64,000 nt of DNA from Pseudomonas kilonensis (GCF_001269885.1 NZ_LHVH01000010.1:1-64000), one strand, 5' to 3'; numbered from the stretch's first letter, positions 23,984 to 32,505 are shown. A program made the numbers and translations. Notes: generated by a model not told the origin, from the letters alone.

Positions 23984-23997
23984 CTCAAATATTGAGC
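23983..23997. promoter_or_regulatory. Palindrome GCTCAA-ATA-TTGAGC
   Basis: A perfect 6-bp inverted repeat with a 3-base spacer, touching the second FleQ-like core and upstream of the candidate bcs promoter. A possible second operator. The protein is unknown. Confidence 0.4.
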
Positions 23998-24151
23998 GTA
24001 AACGGTCGTCGTGATCGTTTCGCCATTTTATTGGCGAGTGGGCCGGGCAGCCTCATTTCAACACGCTGATTTATACGCGGATTTTCGGTGAAAGATGGCG
24101 ACTGGACGGCCACAATGCGCAGAACTGCCCTGATCTTCGCTGTGACCGTCG

Positions 24152-24321
24152 AGCATCGACACCAGCCAAATCCCGCTGACGATACGGCGCTCGGCCTATA
24201 CCGCCGGGTTCAACACCTTGTTGCAACTGCTGGCGATGTTCACGCTGTTCACTGCCACCGTGGTCTTTTTATTCCTGGGTCGCCAAGGCGAGGTCTACGT
24301 CGGTGTCGATTACTTGCCGCG
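24152..24321 (+). pseudogene. Remnant of a membrane transporter gene
   Basis: Between the bcs promoter and the GlxA-type regulator, a + frame downstream of a stop reads SIDTSQIPLTIRRSAYTAG, then a strongly hydrophobic helix (NTLLQLLAMFTLFTATVVFLFLG) and a short tail to the 3' end of the regulator gene. This has the look of the C-terminal loop and last helix of a major-facilitator-type transporter, with no start codon and no upstream part. The rest of the gene-free stretch 23651-24151 shows the promoter features listed and no convincing gene. Confidence 0.4.
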
Positions 24322-25410
24322 CTATTTCCCATCTTGTTGCATCAGGGCCTTGCGTAACTTCCCTGGCGACATGCCAAACATACTCTGAAAGTGCCGAATA
24401 AAATGCGGCGCATCCGCGAAGCCACATTCAAAGGCGATCTCGCCGATCTGGCGATCGGAACTCACCAGCAGCCATCTGCCGAACCGGAGTCGGACCTGAC
24501 GGTAGAACTGGGCTGGGCTGTTGTTGGTTTCAGCGACAAACAGGCGTTCCAATTGCCGTTTACTGGTGCCGACCAGATGCGCAATGGCCTCGATATCCAG
24601 GGGGTGGGCCATGTGTTTTTCCATCAACATCACGGCTTCGTGCAATCGACGATTGGATGAACTGGCGTACCCGAGCGCCTTGCGTCGGTCGACGAAACTG
24701 TTGGACGTGTTCTTTGCCACCGTCATCTGATGCACAACTTTGCCCGCACGATCCGGCCCGCAATGCAGGCCGATCAGATGAAGCGCCAACTCGATGACTG
24801 AAACACCGCCCGCGCAGGTAATCCGCTCCCCGTCGATCAGAAAGTCCCTGTTGATGACAAAGCGCAACGTAGGAAAGCGGTGCTTCCAGTCGTCGCCATG
24901 GTAGGCGTGGACACACGCCGTTCGCCCCTCCATCAGGCCATGTTGCGCGAGCACGAAGCTGCCGGTGCACAGGCCGATCAACGGCACCTGTGCGGCCGCG
25001 GCCTGGTGGAGGAACGCGGGATAGGTTTTCGGCACCGCCTCGATGGAATCGAGCAATCCACCAATCACCACGATGTAGTCGAAACGCTCCGGGTCAGCGA
25101 GTTCACTGTCGATCGGTACGTCCAGTCCGCTACTGGAAATGACTCTTTGCCCGGGCGTGCCGAGTACTTTCCATTGGCAGCGGATGGGGCGGCTTTGATC
25201 ACCCGTATCGGCGGCATGCCGCAACGCATCGGTCAGCCCTGACAGCGACAGCAAGGGGAAGCGTGGCCACAACATGATGCCAATAGACAACTCGGCGGTG
25301 CCGCGGCGCATGGGTGGATGACGCGCCTGCCCATGATCGAGCCCGTCCACGAGGCTTTCCTGGGATGCCACAGGCTCTGTGCCGCCAGAATGTCGCAAAT
25401 GTTCAATCAT
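24322..25410 (-). CDS. GlxA/AraC-type transcriptional regulator
   Basis: Predicted 362 aa. Residues about 40-215 form a DJ-1/PfpI-like domain with a nucleophile-elbow-like 'VPLIGLCTGSFVLAQHG' (Cys in a G-L-C-T-G turn). Residues about 255-355 are an AraC DNA-binding domain with two helix-turn-helix units ('DIEAIAHLVGTSKRQLERLF' and 'IGEIAFECGFADAPHFIRHFQSMFGMSPGKLR'). This architecture is that of GlxA/CdhR/ArgR-type activators, which usually sense small metabolites. The gene is divergent from the ABC transporter operon at 25510, with about 100 bases between, so it very probably controls that catabolic operon. The effector is not predictable from sequence. Confidence 0.88.
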   Translation of the reverse strand: MIEHLRHSGGTEPVASQESLVDGLDHGQARHPPMRRGTAELSIGIMLWPRFPLLSLSGLTDALRHAADTGDQSRPIRCQWKVLGTPGQRVISSSGLDVPIDSELADPERFDYIVVIGGLLDSIEAVPKTYPAFLHQAAAAQVPLIGLCTGSFVLAQHGLMEGRTACVHAYHGDDWKHRFPTLRFVINRDFLIDGERITCAGGVSVIELALHLIGLHCGPDRAGKVVHQMTVAKNTSNSFVDRRKALGYASSSNRRLHEAVMLMEKHMAHPLDIEAIAHLVGTSKRQLERLFVAETNNSPAQFYRQVRLRFGRWLLVSSDRQIGEIAFECGFADAPHFIRHFQSMFGMSPGKLRKALMQQDGK

Positions 25411-25509
25411 TCGTGCAAAGCATCCAACAAGTTATACCGCCGCTCCCACTACGATGGGCCGATGCGAAACGTTCTGCTGCCACCATAAAAAACGATCGAG
25501 GAGCATCCG

Positions 25510-26379
25510 ATGAAGACGTCCAAAGTTCAGCGTTTTTCCGCTATTTGTGCCGGTTTTATGGTGTCCGTGCTGGCTGCGGCACCGGTGTTCGCGTTGGAGA
25601 CAGTAGCGCCGGGAAGCCTGACCATCGCCTTCAGTGGTGATATGCCAGGAACAGGGTATCAAGATAGTCGGATGGTCGGCTATGACGGTGAAATCCTTCA
25701 ACAAATTTCCGAAAAAATGGGCCTTAAGGTCAAACCGGCATTAATGGAGTGGTCAGGGACGATTGCCTCGGTGCAGTCCAAGCGCGTGGATGTCATGGCA
25801 GGCACCATGGGCTGGACCGAACAACGCTCGAAAATCATGGCCTTGAGCGACCCGATCCACTACTTCAAGAACGGTATCACTCAGACAGACAAGACCAACT
25901 GGAACAGCCTCAAGGATTTGCAAGGCAAGAAAGTTGGCACCATCACAGGTTTTTCGTTCATCCCTGAGATGCGCAAGATCGATGGCCTGCAAGTCGCCCT
26001 GTACGACACGTCTGATGCGGCCGTTCGCGATCTGCTCGCCGGACGCATCGATGCGGTGATCGGCGACCCACCGGTCATGCAATACGCCATTTCCCGCAAT
26101 GAGCAATGGCACCTGCATTTCAACGCCTTCGTCGACAACGATCCGAATTTCCCATTGCTGACTGGCTTGGGTCAGGTGGTGTTCGGCTTCAACAAGGCCA
26201 GTCCGGAACTGGTGGCGGCGGTCAACGCGCAGATTCAGACGCTCTGGAAAAACTGTGAGATGCGCAAGATCGGTGCTCGCTACGGCCTGACTCAGGATGT
26301 CTGGTTCATGCCCGAAGGCAAGGACCTGCGCTTGGGCGTCGACCGCCCGGCGGACTGGACGCTGCCCGGCTGCAAATAA
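25510..26379 (+). CDS. Amino-acid-type ABC transporter substrate-binding protein
   Basis: Predicted 289-aa periplasmic protein of family 3 (solute-binding, PF00497-like). Signal peptide at 1-28 ending VFA-LE. The fold is marked by 'VGYDGEILQQISEKMGLKVKP', 'IASVQSKRVDVMAGTMGWTEQRSKIMALSDP' and 'LQGKKVGTITG'. The Arg that usually grips the substrate carboxylate follows 'MGWTEQRS'. GAGGAG lies 7-12 bases before the ATG. First gene of a seven-gene operon with an ATPase, two permeases, an amidase, a FAD oxidoreductase and a RidA protein. The substrate is probably an amino acid or amide, not known. Confidence 0.88.
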   Translation: MKTSKVQRFSAICAGFMVSVLAAAPVFALETVAPGSLTIAFSGDMPGTGYQDSRMVGYDGEILQQISEKMGLKVKPALMEWSGTIASVQSKRVDVMAGTMGWTEQRSKIMALSDPIHYFKNGITQTDKTNWNSLKDLQGKKVGTITGFSFIPEMRKIDGLQVALYDTSDAAVRDLLAGRIDAVIGDPPVMQYAISRNEQWHLHFNAFVDNDPNFPLLTGLGQVVFGFNKASPELVAAVNAQIQTLWKNCEMRKIGARYGLTQDVWFMPEGKDLRLGVDRPADWTLPGCK

Positions 26380-26457
26380 GTGTGTGCGGCGATGGGGCGG
26401 ACTCCTGCGGATGCACCGACTCATCGCCATGCCTATAACAAAAAGAGGTTAGCCAAG

Positions 26458-27246
26458 ATGTCGAGCCCGTCTGACGCCGCGTTGCTGCGCGTGCACGAAT
26501 TACACAAGAACTATGGCGATCTGGAAGTGCTCAAGGGCATCAGCCTGGAGTTGAAGCCCGGTGAGACCCTGTCGCTGATTGGCCCAAGCGGATCTGGAAA
26601 GTCCACCTGCCTGCGTTGCATCAATTACCTGGAAAAACCGACCAGTGGCGAGATCTGGCTGGGGAACGAGCTGATCGGGCAGGTCAAGGACGGTCAGCGT
26701 TTACGCCTGATGAGTGACCGGGAGATGGCTGCGCAGCGCCGCGAGATCGCCATGGTGTTCCAGTTGTTCTATCTCTGGCCGCACTTGAACGTGCGCGATA
26801 ACGTCGCGCTCGGTCCGATCAAGGCCCAAGGCATGCCGCGCAAGCAGGCGTATGAGTTGGCCGACGCGATGTTGGAAAAAGTCCATCTGCGGCACAAGGC
26901 TGAGTCTTATCCCGAGCAATTGTCGGGTGGTCAGCAACAGCGGGTCGCCATCGCCCGGGCTTTGGCCCAGCAACCGAAAGTGATTCTGTTCGACGAACCG
27001 ACCTCGGCGTTGGATCCCGAGTTGGTCGGCGAAGTGTTGGCCGTGATTCGCGAGCTGGCGGAAGAGGGCCGCAGCATGATCATGGTCACCCACGAAGTGA
27101 GGTTCGCCCGCGATGTGGCGGATCGGGTGATCTTCATGGACGGCGGGCGCATTGTCGAACAGGGGCCGTCGGCGCAAGTGATCGACAACCCTTGTCACGA
27201 ACGCACCCGCAGTTTTCTTGGGCGCATGGCTGTGGAGAGCGCTTGA
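26458..27246 (+). CDS. Amino-acid-type ABC transporter ATP-binding protein
   Basis: Predicted 262 aa. The ATG at 26458 has AAAGAGG about 9 bases upstream. The frame opens at 26380, next to the previous stop, but that part is non-homologous. Walker A GPSGSGKS, Q-loop 'MVFQLFYLWPH', signature LSGGQQQR, Walker B VILFDEP and H-loop VTHE are all intact, giving a functional polar-amino-acid type ATPase (GlnQ/HisP class). It energises the two permeases that follow; the stop overlaps the first permease start (TGATG). Confidence 0.92.
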   Translation: MSSPSDAALLRVHELHKNYGDLEVLKGISLELKPGETLSLIGPSGSGKSTCLRCINYLEKPTSGEIWLGNELIGQVKDGQRLRLMSDREMAAQRREIAMVFQLFYLWPHLNVRDNVALGPIKAQGMPRKQAYELADAMLEKVHLRHKAESYPEQLSGGQQQRVAIARALAQQPKVILFDEPTSALDPELVGEVLAVIRELAEEGRSMIMVTHEVRFARDVADRVIFMDGGRIVEQGPSAQVIDNPCHERTRSFLGRMAVESA

Positions 27247-27902
27247 TGGCGAATCTGGAAACTTTCCTCGGGCTGCTGCCCTTGCTGTTGAAAGGCGCAA
27301 TGAACGCGCTGGAAATCGCCCTCTGCACCTTGGTGCTGGCCAGCGCGGGCGGTCTGGTGCTGGCAGTTTTACTGACATTCAGCCGATCTCGACTGGTACA
27401 CGGCGCCATCGCCTGTTTCATCGAATGGATGCGCAACGTGCCTGCGCTGGCGCATCTGTTTCTGATCTACTTTGGGCTGTCCTATCTGGGAATCAATCTG
27501 CCCGCGTGGCTGGCGGCCATCGTCGGTTTGAGCCTGGTAGGCAGCGCCGTGCTAGCCGATACTTTCCGAGCCGGCTTGCAATCGCTGCACGTCGGCCAGC
27601 ATGAAGCCGGGCAGGCCATCGGCCTGCACCGTATGCAAATTCTGCGCTACATCCTCTTGCCCCAGGCCCTGCGCGTTGCGTTGCCGGCCTATGCCAACTA
27701 CGTCACGCAATTGATCAAGGACACGTCCATCGCCTCGGCCATTGCCGTGCCGGAAATCATGTTCCTGGCCCGCAATCTTGTGACATCCACGTTCCAGACC
27801 TCGCTGATTTATCTGGCGGTGATGTGCATCTATGCGGCGATGATCCTGCCAATTGGCGTGGGCTTCATCCGACTTGAACGTCATCTGGGGGCGGCGCGAT
27901 GA
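27246..27902 (+). CDS. Amino-acid-type ABC transporter permease 1
   Basis: Predicted 218-aa inner-membrane protein with about five helices of the His/Glu/Gln/Arg/opine type. 'RNVPALAHLFLIYFG' and the EAA-type loop 'QHEAGQAIGLHRMQILRYILLPQALR' (contact with the ATPase) are typical. The ATG at 27246 overlaps the ATPase stop in TGATG. Partner of the next permease, with which it overlaps by 4 bases (ATGA). Confidence 0.9.
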   Translation: MANLETFLGLLPLLLKGAMNALEIALCTLVLASAGGLVLAVLLTFSRSRLVHGAIACFIEWMRNVPALAHLFLIYFGLSYLGINLPAWLAAIVGLSLVGSAVLADTFRAGLQSLHVGQHEAGQAIGLHRMQILRYILLPQALRVALPAYANYVTQLIKDTSIASAIAVPEIMFLARNLVTSTFQTSLIYLAVMCIYAAMILPIGVGFIRLERHLGAAR

Positions 27903-28582
27903 TCAGTTTTTTCCAGCAGTACCCGGAATACTGGAGCGACTGGATCGCGCGCCTGCTACTCGGCGCACGGGTCAGCGCCGAGTTGTCCCTGGCAGGCTTC
28001 GCCCTGGCGGCGATGTTGGGCGCGTTACTGGCCTGGGCGATGAAGAGCCCCAGCGTACTGCTCAAGCGTCTGGCCGTGTTCTTCATCCAGGGGATGCGTG
28101 CGGTGCCGCTCCTGGCGTTGCTGCTGGCACTGTATTTCACCTTGCCCAGCCTCGGGCTGACGCTGTCGGGTTACTGGGCCGGCGCCATCGGTCTGGGCTT
28201 GCAGGGCTCGGCCTACGTCGCGGAAATCCTGCGCGGTGGACTGGACTCCTTGCATCGAGGCCAGCGTGAGGCGGCCATCGCCACCGGCCTGACGCCATTG
28301 CAAGCCTTCACCGCCGTGATCTTTCCGCAAGCCATTCGCGGCATGTTGCCGCCGTTGCTCAATGCCTACGTGTCGATTCTGAAGGACAGCTCCCTGTGCG
28401 CCCTGATCGCCACCGATGAGTTGATGCTGGCGGCCCGGGCCATCGCGTCCGAATCCTTTTTGCCAATGCATATTTTCCTGCTGGTGGGGCTGTTCTATTT
28501 CGTCATCGCTTTCCCTCTTTCTCTGTTATCGCGAGTGCTGGAAGTACGATTTTCTCGCGGACGCAAAACCATTCGAGGTTGA
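27899..28582 (+). CDS. Amino-acid-type ABC transporter permease 2
   Basis: Predicted 227-aa inner-membrane protein, second half of the heterodimeric permease. 'GMRAVPLLALLLALYF' and the EAA loop 'GQREAAIATGLTPLQAFTAVIFPQAIR' are diagnostic. It has five to six helices and a basic C-terminus. Its ATG overlaps the upstream permease stop. Four bases separate its stop from the amidase start. Confidence 0.9.
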   Translation: MISFFQQYPEYWSDWIARLLLGARVSAELSLAGFALAAMLGALLAWAMKSPSVLLKRLAVFFIQGMRAVPLLALLLALYFTLPSLGLTLSGYWAGAIGLGLQGSAYVAEILRGGLDSLHRGQREAAIATGLTPLQAFTAVIFPQAIRGMLPPLLNAYVSILKDSSLCALIATDELMLAARAIASESFLPMHIFLLVGLFYFVIAFPLSLLSRVLEVRFSRGRKTIRG

Positions 28583-28586
28583 ACAC

Positions 28587-30014
28587 ATGAACATCATGGA
28601 TCGAACCGCTTCCCACAGTATTGGCCAGTTGCGGCAAGCGCTGGAGTCCGGAGCGCTCACGAGCGAGTCCCTGGTTTGCGCGCAACTGGAGCGGATCGAG
28701 CGCTTCAACGGTCAACTCAATGCTTATGTCGAGGCCTATCCCCAGCGTGCGCTCGGTGCCGCCATCGCGGCCGATCGGCAGCGGGCTGCCGGTGTCAACC
28801 TGGGGCCATTGCATGGCATTCCAATTGCGATCAAGGATTTGTTCGAGATCGACGGCAAGGCCATAACCGGTGGTTCGCTGGCGCAGGAGCCGCGTATCTC
28901 GCGGCTCACCGCCACGGCAGTCCAGCGACTGGAGCGTGCCGGGGCGATCATCATGGGCAAGACCCACACCGTTGAATTTGCTTTCGGAGGGTGGGGCACA
29001 AATGCCGTGATGGGCACGCCGTGGAACCCATGGGACCGCGAAGTGCATCGTGCTCCAGGGGGTTCCAGCAGTGGTTCAGCGGTGGCCGTGGCCGGCGGAT
29101 TGGCAAGCGCGGCATTGGGCACCGACACCGGCGGCTCGGTGCGGATTCCCGCGGGTATGTGTGGTCTGGTTGGCCTGAAAACCACGCGTGGGTTGATTAG
29201 CCGTCACGGTTTGATTGAATTGTGTCCATCGCTGGATTCGGTGGGGCCGATTACCCACACCGTCGAAGACGCCGCGTGGATGCTTGACGCGCTGCTGGGG
29301 CCGGACCCGCTGGATCCGGTCTCGGCCAAGTCGCCAGTGTTCAGCGCCGCGGCAGGTTTGAATCTTCCGGTGGCCGGTCTGCGCATCTGGGTGCTGCCAC
29401 AGACCGAACGCGTACACATCGCGCCTGGCGTATTGGCAGCCTATGACCAGGGGCTTGAGCAATTGGCCGCACTGGGCATGCATCTGGTCGAACAGCCGCT
29501 ACCGACTTCGCTGGAGCAGTGCATGCGTGTCGCCGGTGGCCTCATGAGTGCCGAAGGCTACGCCAGCCTTGGTAGCCTGTTCGAGCGCGATGATCTGCGC
29601 TTCGATCCTCATGTGCAGCGTCGGGTGCTGAGCGGGCGCGCCATCGACGCGGCGGCTTATATCGATTTGCACAACCAGCGACGTGTTGCCCGTCAAGCCA
29701 TGGACGAGGCCATGTCCGATGTCGATGCTTGTGCATTCCCGACCAACGCCATTGGCAGTGTGCCGTTGAGTCAGGTCGATGAGTACGGTACGCCCCTGGC
29801 CTTGCTCGGCCGTTTCGCCAACCTGCTCAATCTCTGTTCAGTGGCGCTGCCGGTGGGCTTCGACGAACAACGTATGCCGGTCTCGATGCAGATCGTCGGG
29901 CGTGCTTTCGCCGAACCATTGGCCCTGCGGATCGCCCACGCTTACCAGCAAGTCAGTGATTGGCACCAACGGCGGCCTGTGGGTTGGGACCTGTCGGACA
30001 GGGTGGTGGCGTAA
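28587..30014 (+). CDS. Amidase-signature hydrolase
   Basis: Predicted 475-aa cytosolic amidase of the signature (GatA/AtzF) superfamily. It hydrolyses an amide to acid and ammonia. The Ser-cisSer-Lys triad is visible: Lys83 in 'PIAIKDLFEIDGK', the cis-Ser in the GGSSSGSA block around 158-165, and the nucleophile Ser184 in GTDTGGSVRIPAG. GAGGT precedes the ATG at 28587; a second ATG is at 28596. It is not the GatA of the Glu-tRNA amidotransferase because no gatB or gatC is near. Operon context with an amino-acid importer and a FAD-dependent amino-acid oxidoreductase suggests an imported amino-acid amide or N-acyl compound as substrate (inference). Confidence 0.87.
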   Translation: MNIMDRTASHSIGQLRQALESGALTSESLVCAQLERIERFNGQLNAYVEAYPQRALGAAIAADRQRAAGVNLGPLHGIPIAIKDLFEIDGKAITGGSLAQEPRISRLTATAVQRLERAGAIIMGKTHTVEFAFGGWGTNAVMGTPWNPWDREVHRAPGGSSSGSAVAVAGGLASAALGTDTGGSVRIPAGMCGLVGLKTTRGLISRHGLIELCPSLDSVGPITHTVEDAAWMLDALLGPDPLDPVSAKSPVFSAAAGLNLPVAGLRIWVLPQTERVHIAPGVLAAYDQGLEQLAALGMHLVEQPLPTSLEQCMRVAGGLMSAEGYASLGSLFERDDLRFDPHVQRRVLSGRAIDAAAYIDLHNQRRVARQAMDEAMSDVDACAFPTNAIGSVPLSQVDEYGTPLALLGRFANLLNLCSVALPVGFDEQRMPVSMQIVGRAFAEPLALRIAHAYQQVSDWHQRRPVGWDLSDRVVA

Positions 30015-31246
30015 TGGAAATCTGTGTCGTCGGCGCTGGAATCGTTGGCTTGAGCAGTGCCTGGTTTTTACACAAGGCCGGTCATAACGTCACCGTCATC
30101 GATCGTGCGGGGGAGGCAGGCATGGGCGCCAGCGCTGCCAATGGAGCGCAATTGAGTTACAGCTATGTGCAACCGCTGGCTGATCCCTCTCTGTTGCCGG
30201 GCATTCCGAAAATGCTGTTGGCGCGCAACGGACCGCTGAAGTTTTCGCCGCAATGGAGCGTGGAACAATGGCGCTGGTGTGTGGCGTTTCTCGCGGCCTG
30301 CCGTACGTCCATTTCGCGCCAGACCACTGTCGAGTTACTGGAACTGGCGCAGGAAAGTCGGCTGGCGCTGGACGCCTTCATCAGTCAGGAAAAGGTGCAA
30401 TGCGATTTCGCCCGTACCGGAAAACTGGTTCTCTACCCCGATGCTGAAAGCCTGCGCAAGGCCGGCGATCAGGTGAAATTCCAGGCCGCCCAAGGCGCCA
30501 GGCAACAAAAAATCGTCAGCCCCGCCGAAGCCTTGTCGATCGAACCTGCACTTGAGGGCTATAAAAAGGCGTTTCACGGCGCGATCCATACCGACAGCGA
30601 ATGCGCGGTCGATGGGCGCAAGCTTTGTCAGGAGCTTGCGAGATTATTGAGCAAGCAGGGTGTGCGTTTTCTGTTCGACAGTGAGGTTGCCGCTTTCCGA
30701 CGTGAACGCGGGCGCATCACCGCGTTGGAGATCCACCACGCCATCGAAGGCCCAGCGCTTTTAGGAACGCAGGCGGTCGTGCTGGCGGCTGGTGCTTACA
30801 GTGCGGGGTTGTTATCAGCGTTCGGTGTGCGCATGCCGGTCTACCCGCTCAAGGGATACAGCATTACGTTGCCGATCACTGATTCGATGAATGCACCGAC
30901 GGTCAGCGTGACTGACATGCGGCGTAAAACAGTGTTCGCCCGGATCGGTGATCGCTTGCGCGTCGCGGGGATGGTGGAGTTGTGTGGGCTGGATGCGTCG
31001 ATTCCCGTTAAGCGTATCGAACAACTGAAAGCCTCGACGCAGGCATTGTTCGGTTCGGGATGGAACACCGATGATTGTCAGCCCTGGACCGGTTGGCGTC
31101 CGGCGACCCCCACCGGGCGGCCGATTCTGGCGGTCAGTGGTTGTGACAACCTGTACGTCAATTGCGGCCAGGGTGCGCTGGGCATGACCTTGGCATTCGG
31201 TAGTGCCCAGCGTCTGGTCCGGTTGATCGGTAGCGCAGCACCTTAA
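30014..31246 (+). CDS. DadA-like FAD-dependent amino-acid oxidoreductase
   Basis: Predicted 410-aa flavoprotein of the DAO family. The nucleotide-binding motif EICVVGAGIVGLSSAWFLHKAG starts at residue 2 (ATG at 30014, sharing one base with the amidase stop, TAATG). 'GAQLSYSYVQPLADP' and 'GWRPATPTGRPILAVSG-CDNLYVNCGQGALGMTLA' are typical of D-amino-acid dehydrogenase DadA. Such enzymes deaminate D-amino acids to 2-oxo acids through an imino acid, which fits the RidA gene that follows. The exact substrate is not determined by sequence. It is probably membrane-associated through the electron acceptor, with no membrane helix seen. Confidence 0.87.
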   Translation: MEICVVGAGIVGLSSAWFLHKAGHNVTVIDRAGEAGMGASAANGAQLSYSYVQPLADPSLLPGIPKMLLARNGPLKFSPQWSVEQWRWCVAFLAACRTSISRQTTVELLELAQESRLALDAFISQEKVQCDFARTGKLVLYPDAESLRKAGDQVKFQAAQGARQQKIVSPAEALSIEPALEGYKKAFHGAIHTDSECAVDGRKLCQELARLLSKQGVRFLFDSEVAAFRRERGRITALEIHHAIEGPALLGTQAVVLAAGAYSAGLLSAFGVRMPVYPLKGYSITLPITDSMNAPTVSVTDMRRKTVFARIGDRLRVAGMVELCGLDASIPVKRIEQLKASTQALFGSGWNTDDCQPWTGWRPATPTGRPILAVSGCDNLYVNCGQGALGMTLAFGSAQRLVRLIGSAAP

Positions 31247-31272
31247 CGTTCTCAATTCATGGAATAAACCCG

Positions 31273-31641
31273 ATGGCAACGATTCAACGTTTTCAGAGCA
31301 GCGTGCGGATGTCCGGTGTGGTCAGCCATGGCGACCTGCTTTACCTCTCCGGCCAAGTGCCCACTGATCTGCAGGTTGGCATTGAAGAACAGACGCAGCA
31401 GGTACTGGCCAAGATCGAAGCCTTGTTGTCGCTGGCGGGCAGCGACAAGGGCCAGCTTTTGAGCGCACAGATCTGGCTCAAAGACATTGATCGTGACTTC
31501 GCGCTGATGAATTCAGTGTGGGACGCCTGGCTGCCAGCGGACAGTGCTCCGGCACGGGCCACTGTTCAGGCACGTCTGGCGCGGCCTGAGGTGCTGGTGG
31601 AGATTATGGCTATAGCGGTGAAACCTGCTGCTGGAGTTTGA
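31273..31641 (+). CDS. RidA-family protein (enamine/imine deaminase)
   Basis: Predicted 122 aa. The RidA (YjgF/YER057c/UK114) fold is marked by 'GDLLYLSGQVPTD', 'SAQIWLKDIDRDFALMNSVWDAW' and 'APARATVQARLARPEVLVEIMAIAV', where the Arg of 'ARATV' binds the substrate carboxylate and the Glu of 'VEI' aids catalysis. It hydrolyses reactive 2-iminoacids or enamines; such imines are produced by the oxidoreductase just upstream. Last gene of the operon, with a 26-base gap before its start. It is not necessarily the housekeeping RidA. Confidence 0.9.
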   Translation: MATIQRFQSSVRMSGVVSHGDLLYLSGQVPTDLQVGIEEQTQQVLAKIEALLSLAGSDKGQLLSAQIWLKDIDRDFALMNSVWDAWLPADSAPARATVQARLARPEVLVEIMAIAVKPAAGV

Positions 31642-31672
31642 GAGGGGCGGGGCGACTCATTCTTTCGGGCAC

Positions 31673-31706
31673 AAAAAAGGCACTTGCGATAATCGCTAAG
31701 TGCCTG
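31673..31706 (-). terminator. Rho-independent terminator of ssrA
   Basis: On the - strand AGGCACTT, GCGAT-based inner stem, AAGTGCCT, followed by six T's (A's at 31673-31678 on the + strand). The stem is about 11 bp. It lies 17 bases beyond the CCA end of tmRNA. Confidence 0.8.
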
Positions 31707-31722
31707 ATTTGTTTAGCTTATT

Positions 31723-32118
31723 TGGTGGAGCCGGGGGGATTTGAACCCCCGTCCGCCAGTACTCCGCTGTCGGTACTACATGCGTAGCCGTGTCTATTAA
31801 GTTAACCCTCAGCGACCCGACGGGCAGGGTGCTTTGGGCGAGTTGTGTAAGTTTTAGCCGATTCGTCCACAACGTACTGCACGGCGATTCCGTTCTATAT
31901 GACAATCACTTTGGGTTTACGGACATCCCCTAATGATTGCTGGACCCGAAGGTACCAGAAGCTCAGGTCTAAGGCTGCTTACGCAGCGATAGCGAATTCC
32001 TGGCCGTAGTTTTCGTCATTGGCAACTATAGAAGTTGCAACAGTGGATTTACGAGTTCTGTTACCAACTCGGCATGCACCTAAAGTTTCGCAACCGGCGT
32101 CGAATCCTAAACGGCCCC
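31723..32118 (-). ncRNA. ssrA: tmRNA (SsrA)
   Basis: A 396-nt transfer-messenger RNA. With SmpB it rescues stalled ribosomes and tags the nascent chain for proteolysis. The 5' end GGGGCCG (from 32118) pairs with CGGCTCC before the 3' ACCA, giving the tRNA-like acceptor stem with one G-U pair. A T-arm reading GGGGGTTCAAATCCCCC precedes it. The tag frame, after a resume GCC, encodes ANDENYGQEFAIAA and a TAA stop; it begins near 31998 on the - strand. The tag ends AIAA where many bacteria have ALAA. smpB lies about 9 kb to the right. Confidence 0.95.
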
Positions 32119-32184
32119 GAACCTGTCACTCCATGAAGCTGGAGGAGTGGCAGGCATTTGCAGTGTACGCCAATCCGCGTCTGA

Positions 32185-32204
32185 GGCCAACCCGAAGGTT
32201 GGCC
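32185..32204 (-). terminator. Strong hairpin at the end of the 96-aa gene
   Basis: GGCCAACC-TTCG-GGTTGGCC on the - strand: a perfect 8-bp stem closed by a stable UUCG tetraloop, 11 bases after the stop of the gene 32215-32505. There is no T run, so it is a weak classic terminator, but it probably protects or ends that transcript. Confidence 0.5.
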
Positions 32205-32214
32205 GCACGTGACA

Positions 32215-32505
32215 TTACTGCTGATCGCCTTTGGTGTTGTTCTGCAGTTTCTGAAGAGCTTGGGTGGTCAGCGAGATGCAATTCTTGCTGCCTTCCTCGG
32301 TGCCTTTGGCTTGTTCGGCCGTGGCCTGTCCGACGGTGGCGTCGATATCGGTTTTCATGCTTTCGCTCATCTGCTCGGTGCTGACTTTCGCATCCCTGAT
32401 TTTTTGCAGATTGATCTGGCAAAGGTCTGCCTGGTTATTTGCAAACACCGGAGAGGCCAACATCGCAGCGGAAATGAACAAGCCAGCAAGTGCGGTGCGC
32501 TTCAT
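32215..32505 (-). CDS. Small secreted hypothetical protein, 96 aa
   Basis: The ATG at 32505 has a near-perfect AAGGAG 7 bases upstream. A Sec signal peptide covers residues 1-22 (MKRTALAGLFISAAMLASPVFA-NN). The mature part, about 74 residues, is helical, hydrophilic and rich in Lys, Glu, Gln and Thr, with two cysteines (CQIN and NCIS) that may form a disulfide in the periplasm. I recognise no family, though similar small periplasmic proteins are common in Pseudomonas. It lies between ssrA and the lactate operon and is probably a single-gene unit. Confidence 0.7.
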   Translation of the reverse strand: MKRTALAGLFISAAMLASPVFANNQADLCQINLQKIRDAKVSTEQMSESMKTDIDATVGQATAEQAKGTEEGSKNCISLTTQALQKLQNNTKGDQQ

